DNA from: Apostichopus japonicus
Lineage: Eukaryota > Echinodermata > Holothuroidea > Aspidochirotida > Stichopodidae
Length of the DNA: 64,000 nucleotides
Assembly: GCF_037975245.1 (NCBI RefSeq)
Contig: NC_092571.1
Span: forward strand, 12,765,917 to 12,829,916
Direction of reading: 5' to 3'
Part shown: piece after piece, positions 1 to 12,900 of the stretch
Layout: every line of letters starts with the position of its first letter
Numbering within the stretch: position 1 is the first letter of the stretch
Position numbers and translations under genes: made by a program
The notes under the pieces: model-generated
Seen by the model: only the letters and a program-made list of their open reading frames with translations
What the model was told of the DNA's origin: nothing
The model's database searches: none

Positions 1-685
1 ATTGAACATACTTAACTAAAAAAGAGTCATAGAGTTAACACTCACAGGGGTTATAGTTTACAGCAGTTACGATTATATGACAACATATATGTTCTAGTTT
101 CCTGACATCAATATGTAGATGCAAGTGAGTATATTTAAACTAAGGTATTTTAATACTGTATATATTTGTTCTATAATCATCTATGCTGTTGCTGAATTTT
201 GAAGACAACATGCAAAGTAACACAGTTCTAACAAGGTGCTGGCAAGATTCATCCTTGTAAAGATGGGCTGAGTAGACCTTGGGGCACAAACACCATTTCT
301 TAGAGACATTGAACTATAAACAACTGAAATACAGCTAGTTAATATCATACAATTAATGCAGGCTACTTTTGACTGAACATGACAAAACTGTTTACTGTTT
401 CTAAGTACAATACTAAAGTGGCTTCTTGCATTTGTTCAACAATTTTGCCAAGCCTATAATTGTTACTTGAAATTACCAATTAAGTGAGCAACAACTCACA
501 TGTATGCTTGTACTGTCAAAAAAGTCAACTTGAACTTATATTGCTTGAAATGGGTCTTAAGAAGTTAACATAATGAATTACTTGTTATTGGATTTCATAC
601 CATTTCAGTATAGGGAAACATTGAAAAAATGACCAAAATGAACTCAAAAAGTTGGTTTAGGCAGTTAAGCGCATTTGTCATGAAA
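1..685. other. 3' flank of the ZU5-Death gene
   Basis: AT-rich sequence, presumably 3' UTR and downstream DNA. No repeat, RNA gene or second coding region recognised. Confidence 0.5.
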
Positions 686-931
686 TTATATCTTCACATT
701 GTCATACACATATTCTTGCAGATCTTTTCTGTCAGCTTCTTCCAAGGCCTTTCCTAGTACCGTGTATGTTGCACCACTGCCATATTTTTGCATCCACTTA
801 GTTAACATCTTATAACATCTTTGCTTAGAGCTATCCTTGTTATCGTTCTTTATTGTCTTCAGTATTGAATCTGTTAGACGTAGTTTTCTGCCAACCTCCT
901 GCCAGTTGTCTGTCAATTCTTGAGCTAGGTA
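686..931 (-). CDS. Terminal exon: Death domain
   Basis: The exon follows a strong acceptor (T-run then CAG at 934-932) and encodes 81 residues ending in DNVKI and a TAA stop. The reading has the Death-fold pattern: NWQEVGRKL in helix 1, a T-D-S-I-L-K-T-I helix, KMLTKWMQKYG in helix 5, then TVLGKALEEADRKDL near the end. Death domains mediate homotypic assembly of apoptosis and NF-kB complexes. The exon is in phase 0 with the preceding one. No canonical AATAAA was found just downstream; a weak reverse ATTAAA lies near 149-154. Confidence 0.88.
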   Translation of the reverse strand, partial: YLAQELTDNWQEVGRKLRLTDSILKTIKNDNKDSSKQRCYKMLTKWMQKYGSGATYTVLGKALEEADRKDLQEYVYDNVKI

Positions 932-3900
932 CTGAAAAAAAGGGTATCACATTGCACAAATCACATACTGTACCTTTGCTGCTCAAAAAATGCCTTTGTA
1001 AGGTTGTTATGTTCCATAACTTCTTTGATTATCTCTTTTCATTCTATTTTATTACAGGAAAATTGAACAATTCAAAGCCATCATGAAAGGAGAGATTTTG
1101 ATATGTGATTCATCAAAAAGTATGTATATAATTAAACAAAATGCTACACAAATTATGGCAATAGATAAATTAGAGGGGGCTATGGTATCGGATAGACAGA
1201 TAATAATGTGTGGTAATTGAATTTGAAGAACCATTGCCACATAATAGGGGACACCGTTCAAGTATGACAGTACAAAACAGCATACGGCAGTTTTATGTGA
1301 TTTATTGACTGATTTATATGAGTGATATTGAGTGTTTTATTGCATGATATTCTATCAATGCCAAATCTGAATACAAATTAAACATCTTTCTCAGCAATTG
1401 GCAACTTAAGTCTGTTAGGTTATGTTCAGACAAATCCTTTTAGTCAAAAGAACTTTAAAATTGATGCACATTGCATGAATTGGTATTGATTTCTCAGGTT
1501 TCATACAGTCAGTCAGTTTCAAGTCCAGCAAATCAAATATAGTTTCTGGCCAAAGGACATCTATTCAATTGGAACAAATCTCTAACTTAATGTGAGGGGG
1601 TCATGCAAGTATCCATCAATGTTGACGAAAAAAGTCTATATGTGACGTTTGGTGCATGATAGTATACCATTGTAGTTCATGATACGTAACAGAGCAAAAC
1701 TATTACCTGCAAGACGTCAATACATTCAGGACATGTTGAGGATACAGTATAATCCAATGGGGGTCCACTTGTTTTTTGGGGCTCTCCTCTTGAGATGCTG
1801 AGATGTGCAGAACATAAGTCGCTTGGTACCTATTTTTGAAATGATGATGAATTTTACATCTAGTGAATCATTTTCGAAACACAAAGAGAACACCATTTTC
1901 TAAATGTTCAAAGTTAGGCCATGCAATATTCATTATTCCAAGAAACGATAGGTGGTAAGCATCATATTATATAAAAGAAAAACTTATTGTGTGGTATATG
2001 AGATATGCAATGGGATAACAGAGATTTTTACAAAAGTAGGAGCTATACTAATATCCAAGCAAAGGGTGTAAAATTTAAGTAACTGTTCATGAATTGAAAT
2101 AAACTTTAAAGGAACTCAAATGTGAAAATGGGCAACTCTACCGTCGTTGTTTTAGCACTGCAACTTGTCTCTGTAGTTTCTTCAGCAGCTGGTGGACGCT
2201 TATTGTTGGCAATCTTCACGTCACTATTTGAGCTACTGACAAACTTAGAACTTGAAAGGTGCCATTTCTAATTAAAAATGATAAGTGTAAACAGTTTTAG
2301 GTGTTGTGACTATTGTATGCACTTTCATAAGACATCTCTAATGATACATGTCATATAGTGGCTTAGAGACATAAACTTATACCTTCCATGAGGTAAATGT
2401 AGTATTTAAAAAGGTAAACCACTTAAGGATGACAATCATGCAGCGTTCATGTGTTAAGTTTGCCATTAATGGTGCCAAGTTTAAGCATCCTAAAATTGCT
2501 GGAAGTGTTCAGAAATAAACTTTCCTGGAGGTTGTGCTCCCCCACATTATCTCCAAACAAATAAGGAGTATCCCATTAAATCAGTAATGTTATTAGTGAA
2601 AAAAAGTTTGCGTCCCAGGGACGCAGCCCCCCGAAAAGCTTGCGTACCTTAAAAAAAAGCTTGCGTCTGGATCGAAATCCAATCACATTCATCTTATGCC
2701 CTACTGTTACTAATACTAGTGTAGTATCACTGCCTATACTTCGTGAATGTTATACACAATATATGGCAAAAATGCTCAGTGCTTTAGCTTCACTGTTTTC
2801 AGGGGCAGCCCAGCCCGCCCCTCCTTTCGACATCCCTGCCGTTTCAACCCATTTTTACCCCCAGTCCCCCCTCCTTCATCCGCCTTCTACTTCCCTAGGC
2901 CAACTCTGTAGTAGCTCTGTGCTTTGACCTTGCAGCGATTCCAACAACCAACTCTTCAAAAATCCCAGTACATACAGTGTGCATATCTTTCGCTAAATTC
3001 CACACAGTTCACTGTAATGTACATGCCGGTTCGAGCTTCATTTTCAACTACACATGCGCAAATCCTTAAAATCTGATCCAACATCCAACATTATCCTGGG
3101 CTCTTTGCAAGCAATCATCTATACGAAAATTACAGTAGGTCTATTTGAATAGCTTTTTACGCAATATAGATTTGAAAAAAATCAGTTCAATGTTCGAAAG
3201 TACAGAAGTTTACACGCGAATGTTGCGCCAAAAATAACATTTACTGAAGCACGTGGTTAATTGGACTGCAACAAATTTTGGCAACAGAAACTACTGATGG
3301 TAAGAACGCACATTTTACATTAGCAACTATTAATACAGAGAGAAGAAACATACTGTGAGCTGAAATATCCTGTTCAGGATCAGGGATGTTACCTTCCCAC
3401 AAAATTCATAGATTGTCTCCACATATTGAACATTTTCTGATCAAAACAATGATTCAAATATTACGTGATAGTCTCAAAAACAATGCATGTGCCTCTTCAT
3501 TGTCAAAAGGTATACGTACTGTATGTGACAAGGCCTAACGTTATGATATTGGAGTGCATACACATCATAGCATGTACCGAAATCTTCACTATCTCTACAT
3601 GTAATTGTTGTTAAAGCAGCATTTCGCGTTGGGTCGCTTTTTTCCACCTTTTTAACATGTGCATCGATTTTTTTACATGTATCAATCATAAAACAGCAAA
3701 CTAAGATACCATCCAAGTTTCATCCTGCCAAGAGCGTTAATTAGCGAGTAATTAACGATTTATATCGATAACGAGTAAAAGTGTCCTCGACAAAGTTTTC
3801 ATATCTCCAAATCCACTAGTTTGAATTCCACCAATCAGTGAATAGTATGTTTATTCATGAGCATTTTGCGTTTGGTCGCCGTTTTCTACTTTTTTGACAT

Positions 3901-6900
3901 GTCCATCGAGTTTTTTACATACATCAAATCACAAAACAGCAAATTTAGATATTTGCCAAGTTTTTCCCTGCCAAAAACGTTAATTAGCGAGTATTCCACA
4001 TACAAAATTGAATCGCATTCAGTTCCCAAACCAACTAGTTTGAATTCAACCAATCAGAGATGCAGGTTTAGTTATGAGCCGTTGCTAAAAATAGATTCAA
4101 GACTTTGCGTTGGTACAACTCCCTGGTACGACTGCCATATAGACTGTACACAAATCAAGCGTGGTGTTATATTACGTATCTGTCAATGACGTTCGTAGTG
4201 TTTAAATATTCATATTATGGGCGAGGTTTATTGGGTTCCCAACGGAAAATATCTTGGAGAACAACACAGTTGAAAGTTGCAATTTTTTCGACTTTTATGC
4301 CACCATTTGAAGTAAAATATAAATAGATTAGCTAGTTATGTATGTCGTTATGGCATAGTGGAGTCAGTGAGGTTGAGAAATATCATAGTCAAGGACGCAA
4401 AATGCTGCTTTAAACAACATACCCCGTATTCATTGAGCACTACAGATGCAAGAATTTTCAGACAATGGATGAGGACTATTAACCAATCAAATCACAGGAA
4501 TTTTGGAAAAGCATCATTGTCTATTTTTAGCATGAAAATCTCCGTAGAGGGGTGTTGTTAACCCTTTACCTTGCGGTTGATAGTGATGATATATTTATTT
4601 TCCAACAAATTCAATGATCTGTAGGAGTAGGAGAACCATTGGTTCTTGTAAGATGTGGTTTTTTGAAATGAAATAATGAAAGATGTTCATTCAAAAATGT
4701 GTTTTGTTATGTTTTCCGTTGACCTAGTTGTGAGTGTGTATACTTGGGGTTTGTTTCTCAAGAAAAAGTTTGAGTCCACCCGACGAAAGCAATTTGAAGA
4801 GTTTGCGTCCCTGGCCAAACATTGAGTCACGGACGCAGAATCCTGCGTTCGTAACAATGCTGTAAATGAAATGAGGGTAGTAGTAAAAATTGACCATGCA
4901 TTACCATTATTTCTAGCATATTCTGGGAGAAGTAGATTTTATACTAATGACCTTTGAACTTAATTAACCACAAACAATTGGTATACCTTTTGACAGCAGG
5001 CAATTAACAATTAATGTCCCCCCCCCCCTTTTAGTACAAAACTCCTTGTGCAACTAATAAGACTCGTTAACTGAATAGGTTTGACTTATACTAATGCTGG
5101 TACTGTTCTCTTCAATGTTTAACCACATTGGCAAGTATGGTACTGCAACTAATGAATAACACAGCCACATTGTTAATGAACTTTTTATCAACGTCTTACC
5201 TGAAGGGGAAATATTAAGTCTACAAGGTCTGTTCCTTGCCCAGCTTTGAAGTAACATGTACAGTCAGTTATTTCCAAGTTCCCTTGCCATTTTAATACAA
5301 ATGTGGACAAACATTTATTGGAAGTAGCAACCCTCTGGAAAGCTATTTGCTGAGGAAAAAAAAGAAGGAAGATCCTTCATATCAAAAGGCTAATTAGCTA
5401 GAAAAGTGCTACAGTTGCTGCAGTAGCTAATGTAAAACAAACTTGAAATAACAAAGGGCTTTCAAAATGTCTTCGTGGGAGTTCCTATGTGATGACACTA
5501 TTGTATATCAGGAAGTTTGAAGATATATAAGGTTCTTTGATGACAAGAACAAACAGAAAGTTCATGAATGGATGTTCAAATGGCAGTTACTTGTTGTTGG
5601 AAGGGAAATGAAACATCTTACAATGAGTATATATCCTACAGCCTATAAACTTAAGGCACTAAAGTTCTTGCACTCTTGAAAGGAAACCCATCCCTTCAAA
5701 CATAAAATTGTAAAAATTAAAGGTTTGACCTGCTACTGATACTTAGCTTTCATTAAAATGACATCAGTCTCCACATCATAGGACCAATCTACCAATTACA
5801 ATAATGATGAAGTTATGGTGTGAGAAAATATTTACAAGGTATTTCATTTTGATGGCTGTAACATTTTTCTCAAATGAAAATGCAAACTGCAAACAAGAAG
5901 GCTTCTGAAGTATATTTGGAAACACTTTTGTCAATAGTTCCCTTCTTGGGATATCATATGCATGCTTATAACAATATTTCCATGTTTTAATAATGGGCAG
6001 AGATGTTTAAAAGTTTCACCACCTGAGCTCCCACTTGACTTTAACTAAGGAACATGATTCTCTAAACACTTGTTACAGAGTACACATATGACAAACCATT
6101 GTGTTGACCAAACATTTTTATGTGCCCTATTGAATATTATGTATTAAGCATTATGAAGCAAATGATGTACAGTAACTGAAGTAGAAGAGCATTTATCTTG
6201 TTCCCTCCTGGGACCCACTCACCACAATCCCCCCCCCCCAAAAAAAATAAAACAACAAGAGATGCACCAAATGACAGCTGATACCATCATGCAAACTGCA
6301 TTATAAAATAAGACATTGCAAGACTTGAGTTTGATCATCTCTTTTTAAATAGCCAAGTACTATTAATGCTGATGTAAGCTAACTGCCATCACTTTCACAC
6401 ACTGTTGACTGCTACTTAAAAATGTATGTAGGCTGTACACATACTATTGTGGTCTGATGCTCTAAGATGTCAAACTAAGTTTCAGTTATATAAGCAAAGG
6501 CTTACACAAATTAAGCCCACATGTGAAGAAACATGACTGATCATCCATCAACCACTATATTCATGCTGTGATTGATCGAAACATACTTCAGCTGCATTAC
6601 AATACTGTATTTTACAATTGTTCTGCTTTGGATCACAAAATGAGAATGGCAATGGAATACACTAGGGAAATATACAAGTGTACAAAGACCCATCATATAT
6701 TTCTCTCATAATCTAGAAAGTTCCTTCTTTTTCAGACTTGGGTACCAATGGGTACCAACTAAATAATTAAATGGGTACCAATTAAATGGGTACCAATTAA
6801 AAAAAACTAACCAGAAAGCCAACAGGCTTTAAGTGATTCCTTGCCAAGTTTATATGAGGACATTTAATGTAAACCGCACACTAGGTTCTTGTACTTCATA

Positions 6901-9900
6901 AGGTGGAATCACATAACAAGTATGAAGTGCATCCATGTGTTACTTCCGGAGTGATTAATATGCTTTTCAGATTTTCACACTAGGGTTAAATGTACTCAAT
7001 AAGGTGGATCTACAAATATAATCAATACTACATTCATTCAAGCTTTACTGTTGGAGTTATCCTGGTCACAAAGTTTTCCAACTTTACCCTCTGTTGACCT
7101 TCATAGTAAACAATATGGTCTTGTACTCAATAAGTTGGATCCACAGACCACATACCAATTATTAAGTTCAACTAAGCTTTAGTTTGACAATTATCATGTA
7201 AACTAGGTTTTCAGACGTTTAACTATGTTGACCTTTGGCCGAGCTCCACCAATTTCAATCTGGCTATATTCACTACTATGGAACTACACACCATGTGGTA
7301 ACTTCATCCAAGCTTCACTTTGTGAGTTGTGTCTACAAGGTTTTCATACTTTGTCATCTCTGTTGATCTCATGTGACCTTACACCTCTACCAATTATTAC
7401 CAGGTTCTTGCACCAACTTCAATGGATCTACAAACCTGTATGAACTTCATTCAGGCTTTCCATTGTGTGGTATTGTGTTTGACAAGTTTTCCAGATTTTA
7501 ACCTATCTTGACCTTTGAGCTCCACAGATTTCAATTGGGCTCTTGTATTTACCATGAGAGACCTAAATACCAATTATTCGCTACAACCCAGCTTCAGTTT
7601 GTGATTTATCGTGTTTACAAGGTTTCAGACTTTGACTCCACCAATTTTAATAAAGTTCTTAAACTTAACCATGAGGGATCTGAATAACAAAATTACTTGA
7701 ACTTCATCCAAGCATTGTTTTGTGAGTTATCTTGCTTACAAGGTTTTCAGACTGTTTGCAGACATGTTGACCAGAAATGACCTTTTACAAATTTCAATAG
7801 GGTTCTTGTACTGAAAAAGGTGCATCTACATTCCATATATGAAGTTCATGTACCTATGTACAGTACCTACAAGCCAAGGTGTCACATACACCTAGCAATA
7901 ACAGTAACTACTTTGGGCAAGGAATCAAAAACTGAAAATCCACAGGTGATCGCTATTAATAACATTTTTAAGCTTTATACTACAAGGCATGTGGCATTAC
8001 TTAATAATACAAGTGTTCATAATCACTTTTGGATCAACTTACCTTTGGGTTTTCTGCTCCAGGATAGTATGTCCAAATAGATGGTAAATCTTTATCAAAC
8101 AAAATTGTCAATGGTAACTCTCCTTTCTTGTAAAATGCTATCCTAAGGTGATGCAAGACATCTTCCTTTTTCTATAGGGCAAAGCAGTAACAAAATCATT
8201 TATGTCTAGGTTAAGCAAGATAATTTGAGCAAACTATTGAAGATGTAGTAAACATCCTACTTCTTGACAACCTGGTACGTCCAAGTAAAAGTCAACATCC
8301 ACGTATCGCTTCACTGTTAGGGGAATACAAATGTCTGGCAGCACCACAATATTATGCTCTTGGCTTCTACTGTTGTCACCATCTAGGAATTTCTCCCAGC
8401 AAAAGTTCTGAAGCCAATCACACAATACAATTTTTGCAATGGATCAATCTACCTTTGGGTTTTCTTCTTTAGAGAGCATGTCCAAATGGATGGGACATCT
8501 ATATCAAACAAAATTGTCAGTTGTAACTCTCCTTTCTTGTAAAATACTGCATGTTGTTCATGCAAGTTATATATTTCAATTGACAATCAGTAGGACACAA
8601 TAAGTAACACAATCATTGATGTAGGGGTTAAGCAAGATGATATGAACAACCTATTGAAGAAGATTTAGCAAACATCCCACCTCTTGACAACTTGGTAATT
8701 CCGAGCAAAAGCCGACATCCACATATGCATAACTGTTAGAGAAAGGCCCACGTCTGGCAGCAAACAATATAATGAACTTGGCATCTATTATTTCCTCACC
8801 AACTATCACTTTCTTCCAGCAAAAACGCTGAAGCCATATCAAGCAAAAGCTTTTATGCAATTCACATGAAGCAAATAGATCCTCTTCCCAAAGTGGTTGG
8901 TTTCCTCAAAGAACCAAATGAAAATTGAAAGAGATGATTTTGAAATTTAAAAGGATTATTCATTACCAATCAATGGCACCATCAATACCAGAGAATCTTA
9001 AGGGTTTGTTGTCAATAAACGAAAGTGTTATTGTTTTGTTCATTGCCTGATGTTATACTACAACCAGTTTGCCTACACCTTCTTTATCAAATGTTTCTTC
9101 ATAGGCATTTCAAATTAATTATTGCACAGTAGATGTGCATTTAATGGAATCCTTTGTGTGTTTGAACATGGTTTCAGCCATAGTTGTTGCTGTGATATAC
9201 CTGTAAAGCTGTTTGTGGGGGGTTATGTTACCTCTGACAATTTGCACTATGATGTCAATAGTCAAACAGACACTAAAAACCATACCCAGGCACATATCAA
9301 GTCTAAAATCCATTCCTCTTATGGTCAGTGAGTTGTTTGCTAAATATTTTTTGGCACAAATCTGGCCAAGCTTGACCTTGACCTCCTACGATCATGTGAG
9401 CCTTGGCATTTTAGATTATGTACTTAACAAGTATAATACTTGACATCCTACTTTTGTCTGAAGCATTGTACAGTAGACATGTAGTCTGTATTAACCTATT
9501 TGTGTTTGAAGTTTTGGGACATATCTTATTTTGGTATATGTGTAATGGCCACAATGCTGGTTTTGGTTAGTTGACCTTTCACCTATGACATCATTAATCA
9601 TGCAGATACAACAACCCATGCCTAGGCACATACCCACTAAGTTTGAAGTCCATTGGTTTATGATAAAGAAGTAGTTTGCAGAAATCTGTTCTGTTAGATT
9701 GGTTATGGGTGGGATGTTGTGTGGGATGGGATGGGTGCAATGCGGAGTTGAGGTGGGGTGTGGATGAGTTAATGCTCAATTCCCCCCATAGGTAACATAA
9801 CTATACGTTCAATACTAATCCTAAAGTTATTCACACTCCCCTCCTTATTCCATTTTATTTATTCCAGTCCTCTTGACCAACTTCTAGTAACTTAATGGGA

Positions 9901-12900
9901 TTGTGCCTCTTTTTCCTGATTGTCATCTCCTTGTGTCACTCTCAGATAATGCACTTTCATAGAGTTCTGATCGTCCAAATGATTCAAACATTGCACATTA
10001 TTAAAATAGACAAATATCACAGGGTGGGTAACTTCTTTTACAATGGCAGTAAAATGCTGAAATTTGAGGATGGGAGACCACTATTGGACTTTCTAGCATA
10101 TTTGGAGCAATACTGTTGACCTCTCTTGTGTAGTATACTGTAGCTAAGCTTTATGGCTGGCAAATTTAGGCTTGTCTTGTGTTTCACATTAATATGAATA
10201 TAAATGTAATACATTAATATAAATGATATCTTTTCGTTTGAACCAATTTTTACATTTATTTATTTATGGTGTTATGTCTACTGTCTTCTTACATCAGCAT
10301 ACAAATAGATTCCAATGGCCCAACTGTTTGAGTGACACATACGATTTCACTGAAAAACTTTAAAAGAATATTCTAATTTAGATTCTACAATTTATTTATA
10401 CTTACCTTTCTCATGATGACTGGTGTATATCTTTGCTTTCCATTCACAGCCTAACTTGAGAACCAAACAGTGAGGCAATGTCAGCTTTGCCGGTTTCAGT
10501 AGGGCAAGGTTACTAGGGAGGAGCTCTACCACAACTGATGCGTTACTACCAAATGACTCAGCTAAATCATCATGGTAATCATCTGAAACAATTCTCATTT
10601 TAATCAATTGTTCCTCCTCCAGAGCACCAGGAGGTATTTCTAGGCTGACACCAGTATCTTGTATCTCTATTAATCCACCTTCTGTTGTGATCACCACTTC
10701 TTCTTCCATACAACTTTTATCTTGTAGGCTGCATGCTGAATTCTTACTCAAGCCTTTGAGAAAGAATGTAATGATAATTAAGGGTTCTCAGCTACATGTA
10801 AAGGAGTAGCAGTCACTTCTTCGAGAAGATCTTTAATAACTCAGATCACATTTTGTTAACAAAGAAATTGCTTTATTCAATTTGAAACTAAATGGGATAT
10901 CATGGGTATGTATGGCTGTTGGCAAAGAAACACAATTCTTTCTTCTTGGGAAGTAGGTAGCAATCGTTAGTTAAGTATACATACTTCCGACACAATGTTG
11001 TTTACAAAAGCTTGCACAATACTTGTTACATAAAAGCTCCACACCTGGTAAGTCAGGACAAATAATTTCAGATGTTTATGTATGATTTAAGCACATTTCT
11101 TATCGCATCAAACCAACTAATTGTGAAGTTCTGACATTTTTCCCTACCAAAAATGGTTCAATTTGCCTTAAGCTATGGCCTTGTCAGTTGAGGACAAACT
11201 GCACACAGCCTGGATTGTGACATTTTCCTAGGCTGAGTACCTGTGCTGTAAAAGTATGCTATGCTTGATAACTAATTGTTTGTTTTGTAAAGAAAGAAGC
11301 AGACTGAACAATGATTCTTACATGCATAGTTGTCTAGCCACCTCTGCTATGAGTGTAGGATAGGCGTAGAGTAAGTAAGTTTTGTAAGAAAAGTAAAAGA
11401 ATACCTCAATATTTGAAACATTGCCTGTGACAGTAGTGGAACATACTAGCACTAGCATGACAGTGGTTTTGATCAAGAAAAAATGTAATTAAGCTAAAAT
11501 GCAACCTGCTGCTATAAAAGGGAACACAAACCTAACCATCATCATTGGTGTGTACCACAAAGATCTTTGTAAAGAATCCCCCCCCCCACCCCCATCCCCA
11601 AACAGCTAAAATAATTTTGTGAACATTGTGATGTAATAGTGCCATATACTAGGATCTGATATCTTTTTACATTCTCTTTTGTTTTTCTTTTAATTTTCGT
11701 AGGTGAAAAGTAAAACAATTTTGACCCTGAAACCAATGCCATCATTTGGTCAGCAGCTTTAATATTTTATATTCAGCATCTTCACTATAATAGAAAATGA
11801 TCATTGCAAAAATTAAGAAAAACATAAGTACTGAAAAACATGAGGCTTAATGATGGGATTATTTAGACTTGATCAAGTCTTCAGCCTACATGTGAAGAAA
11901 TATTTAATCCGTGATACCACCCAAACGGAATACATTTTGATATGAGCTGTTTAGGGAATTTGTGCATGAAATCTTATACATCAATAATGATGTTTGGGTT
12001 TGTGCCTAGAATGACTATACCTGTTGGAACTGGTACATTTAAAGTCTCCTTTTCTTCACATGATGATCTTTCCTCCTTGAAAGCCACTGGTGCAACCTGT
12101 TAATTAAGGAGAACACCGCAACTATGTTGAATTAGCTGCAAACATAATTTTGCATAAAAAAATGTAATAGTGGAAAAATTGATCACATTTTGCATCCTGA
12201 CATTTCTTATAGGATTTTCTGACATATTTTTATATCGGTATACCTACCAATACCAGTCTCCCAATAAAGCCTGGATCCGCAACTGTAATCACATTACCAT
12301 ACATTTATTCATACAAGATATCAAAGAGTAAATGGTCTGAACTAACACACTGTACTGGCTGGGAAGAATTTCCTTTAAAAATGTGCCATGTTGCAGAGGC
12401 CTTCACAATAATCTGGCTAGGACAAAGTGAATCTGTGATTTACGTCACTGTCAGGCTTTTAATGTTTAACGGATCCAGTTAATCTGTCAATCATATAAAA
12501 GCAAACCTTCCAATTATGTAGTGTTGCTGTGTATTTAATGGTATTTACAGCAAGTGCAAGTGCTGCAGATTGTCTGAAGCCTCACCTATTTCTTTTCAAC
12601 AGTTAAAAAATTCATGGTTGAACTTTAATAAAAGAGATTTAGTGTTAAGAATGTGAAAATAATTTGTGTGCTTTCACAAAATCTAGTAGCCATATCTTTT
12701 AAAATGTTTTGCTATAGTCAAGTATAAGTCTAACTGGTTGGTAATGGGCCATTTTACTTCTCATGTTAACTGTAATACCTTAATCATACCATTCTTACTA
12801 GTTTTCTTTCAGTCACGGTTTCTCTTTTCTGCACTGGTTTTTTGATATTATGATAAGATCCACCTGTCTTGGACTTAAACCTTCTGAAAGCCTCATCTTG

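Larger units (their letters stand above)
8039..8864 (-). repeat. 412-bp tandem duplication of an exon pair
   Basis: Two direct copies, about 8039..8450 and 8451..8864, each beginning on the plus strand with ACCTTTGGGTTTTCT and holding one copy of the UPA middle exon and one of the ZU5/UPA exon. The copies differ by many substitutions and small indels, so the event is old. Confidence 0.75.

Noticed and set aside
3857-4326. Open frames of 110 and 73 codons on the plus strand
   Set aside because: They lie wholly inside the TTAA MITE and are not conserved as protein in its second copy.
9895-10119. 74-codon plus-strand frame with a hydrophobic start
   Set aside because: It lies inside an intron of the ZU5-Death gene on the opposite strand, with no homology or promoter signs.
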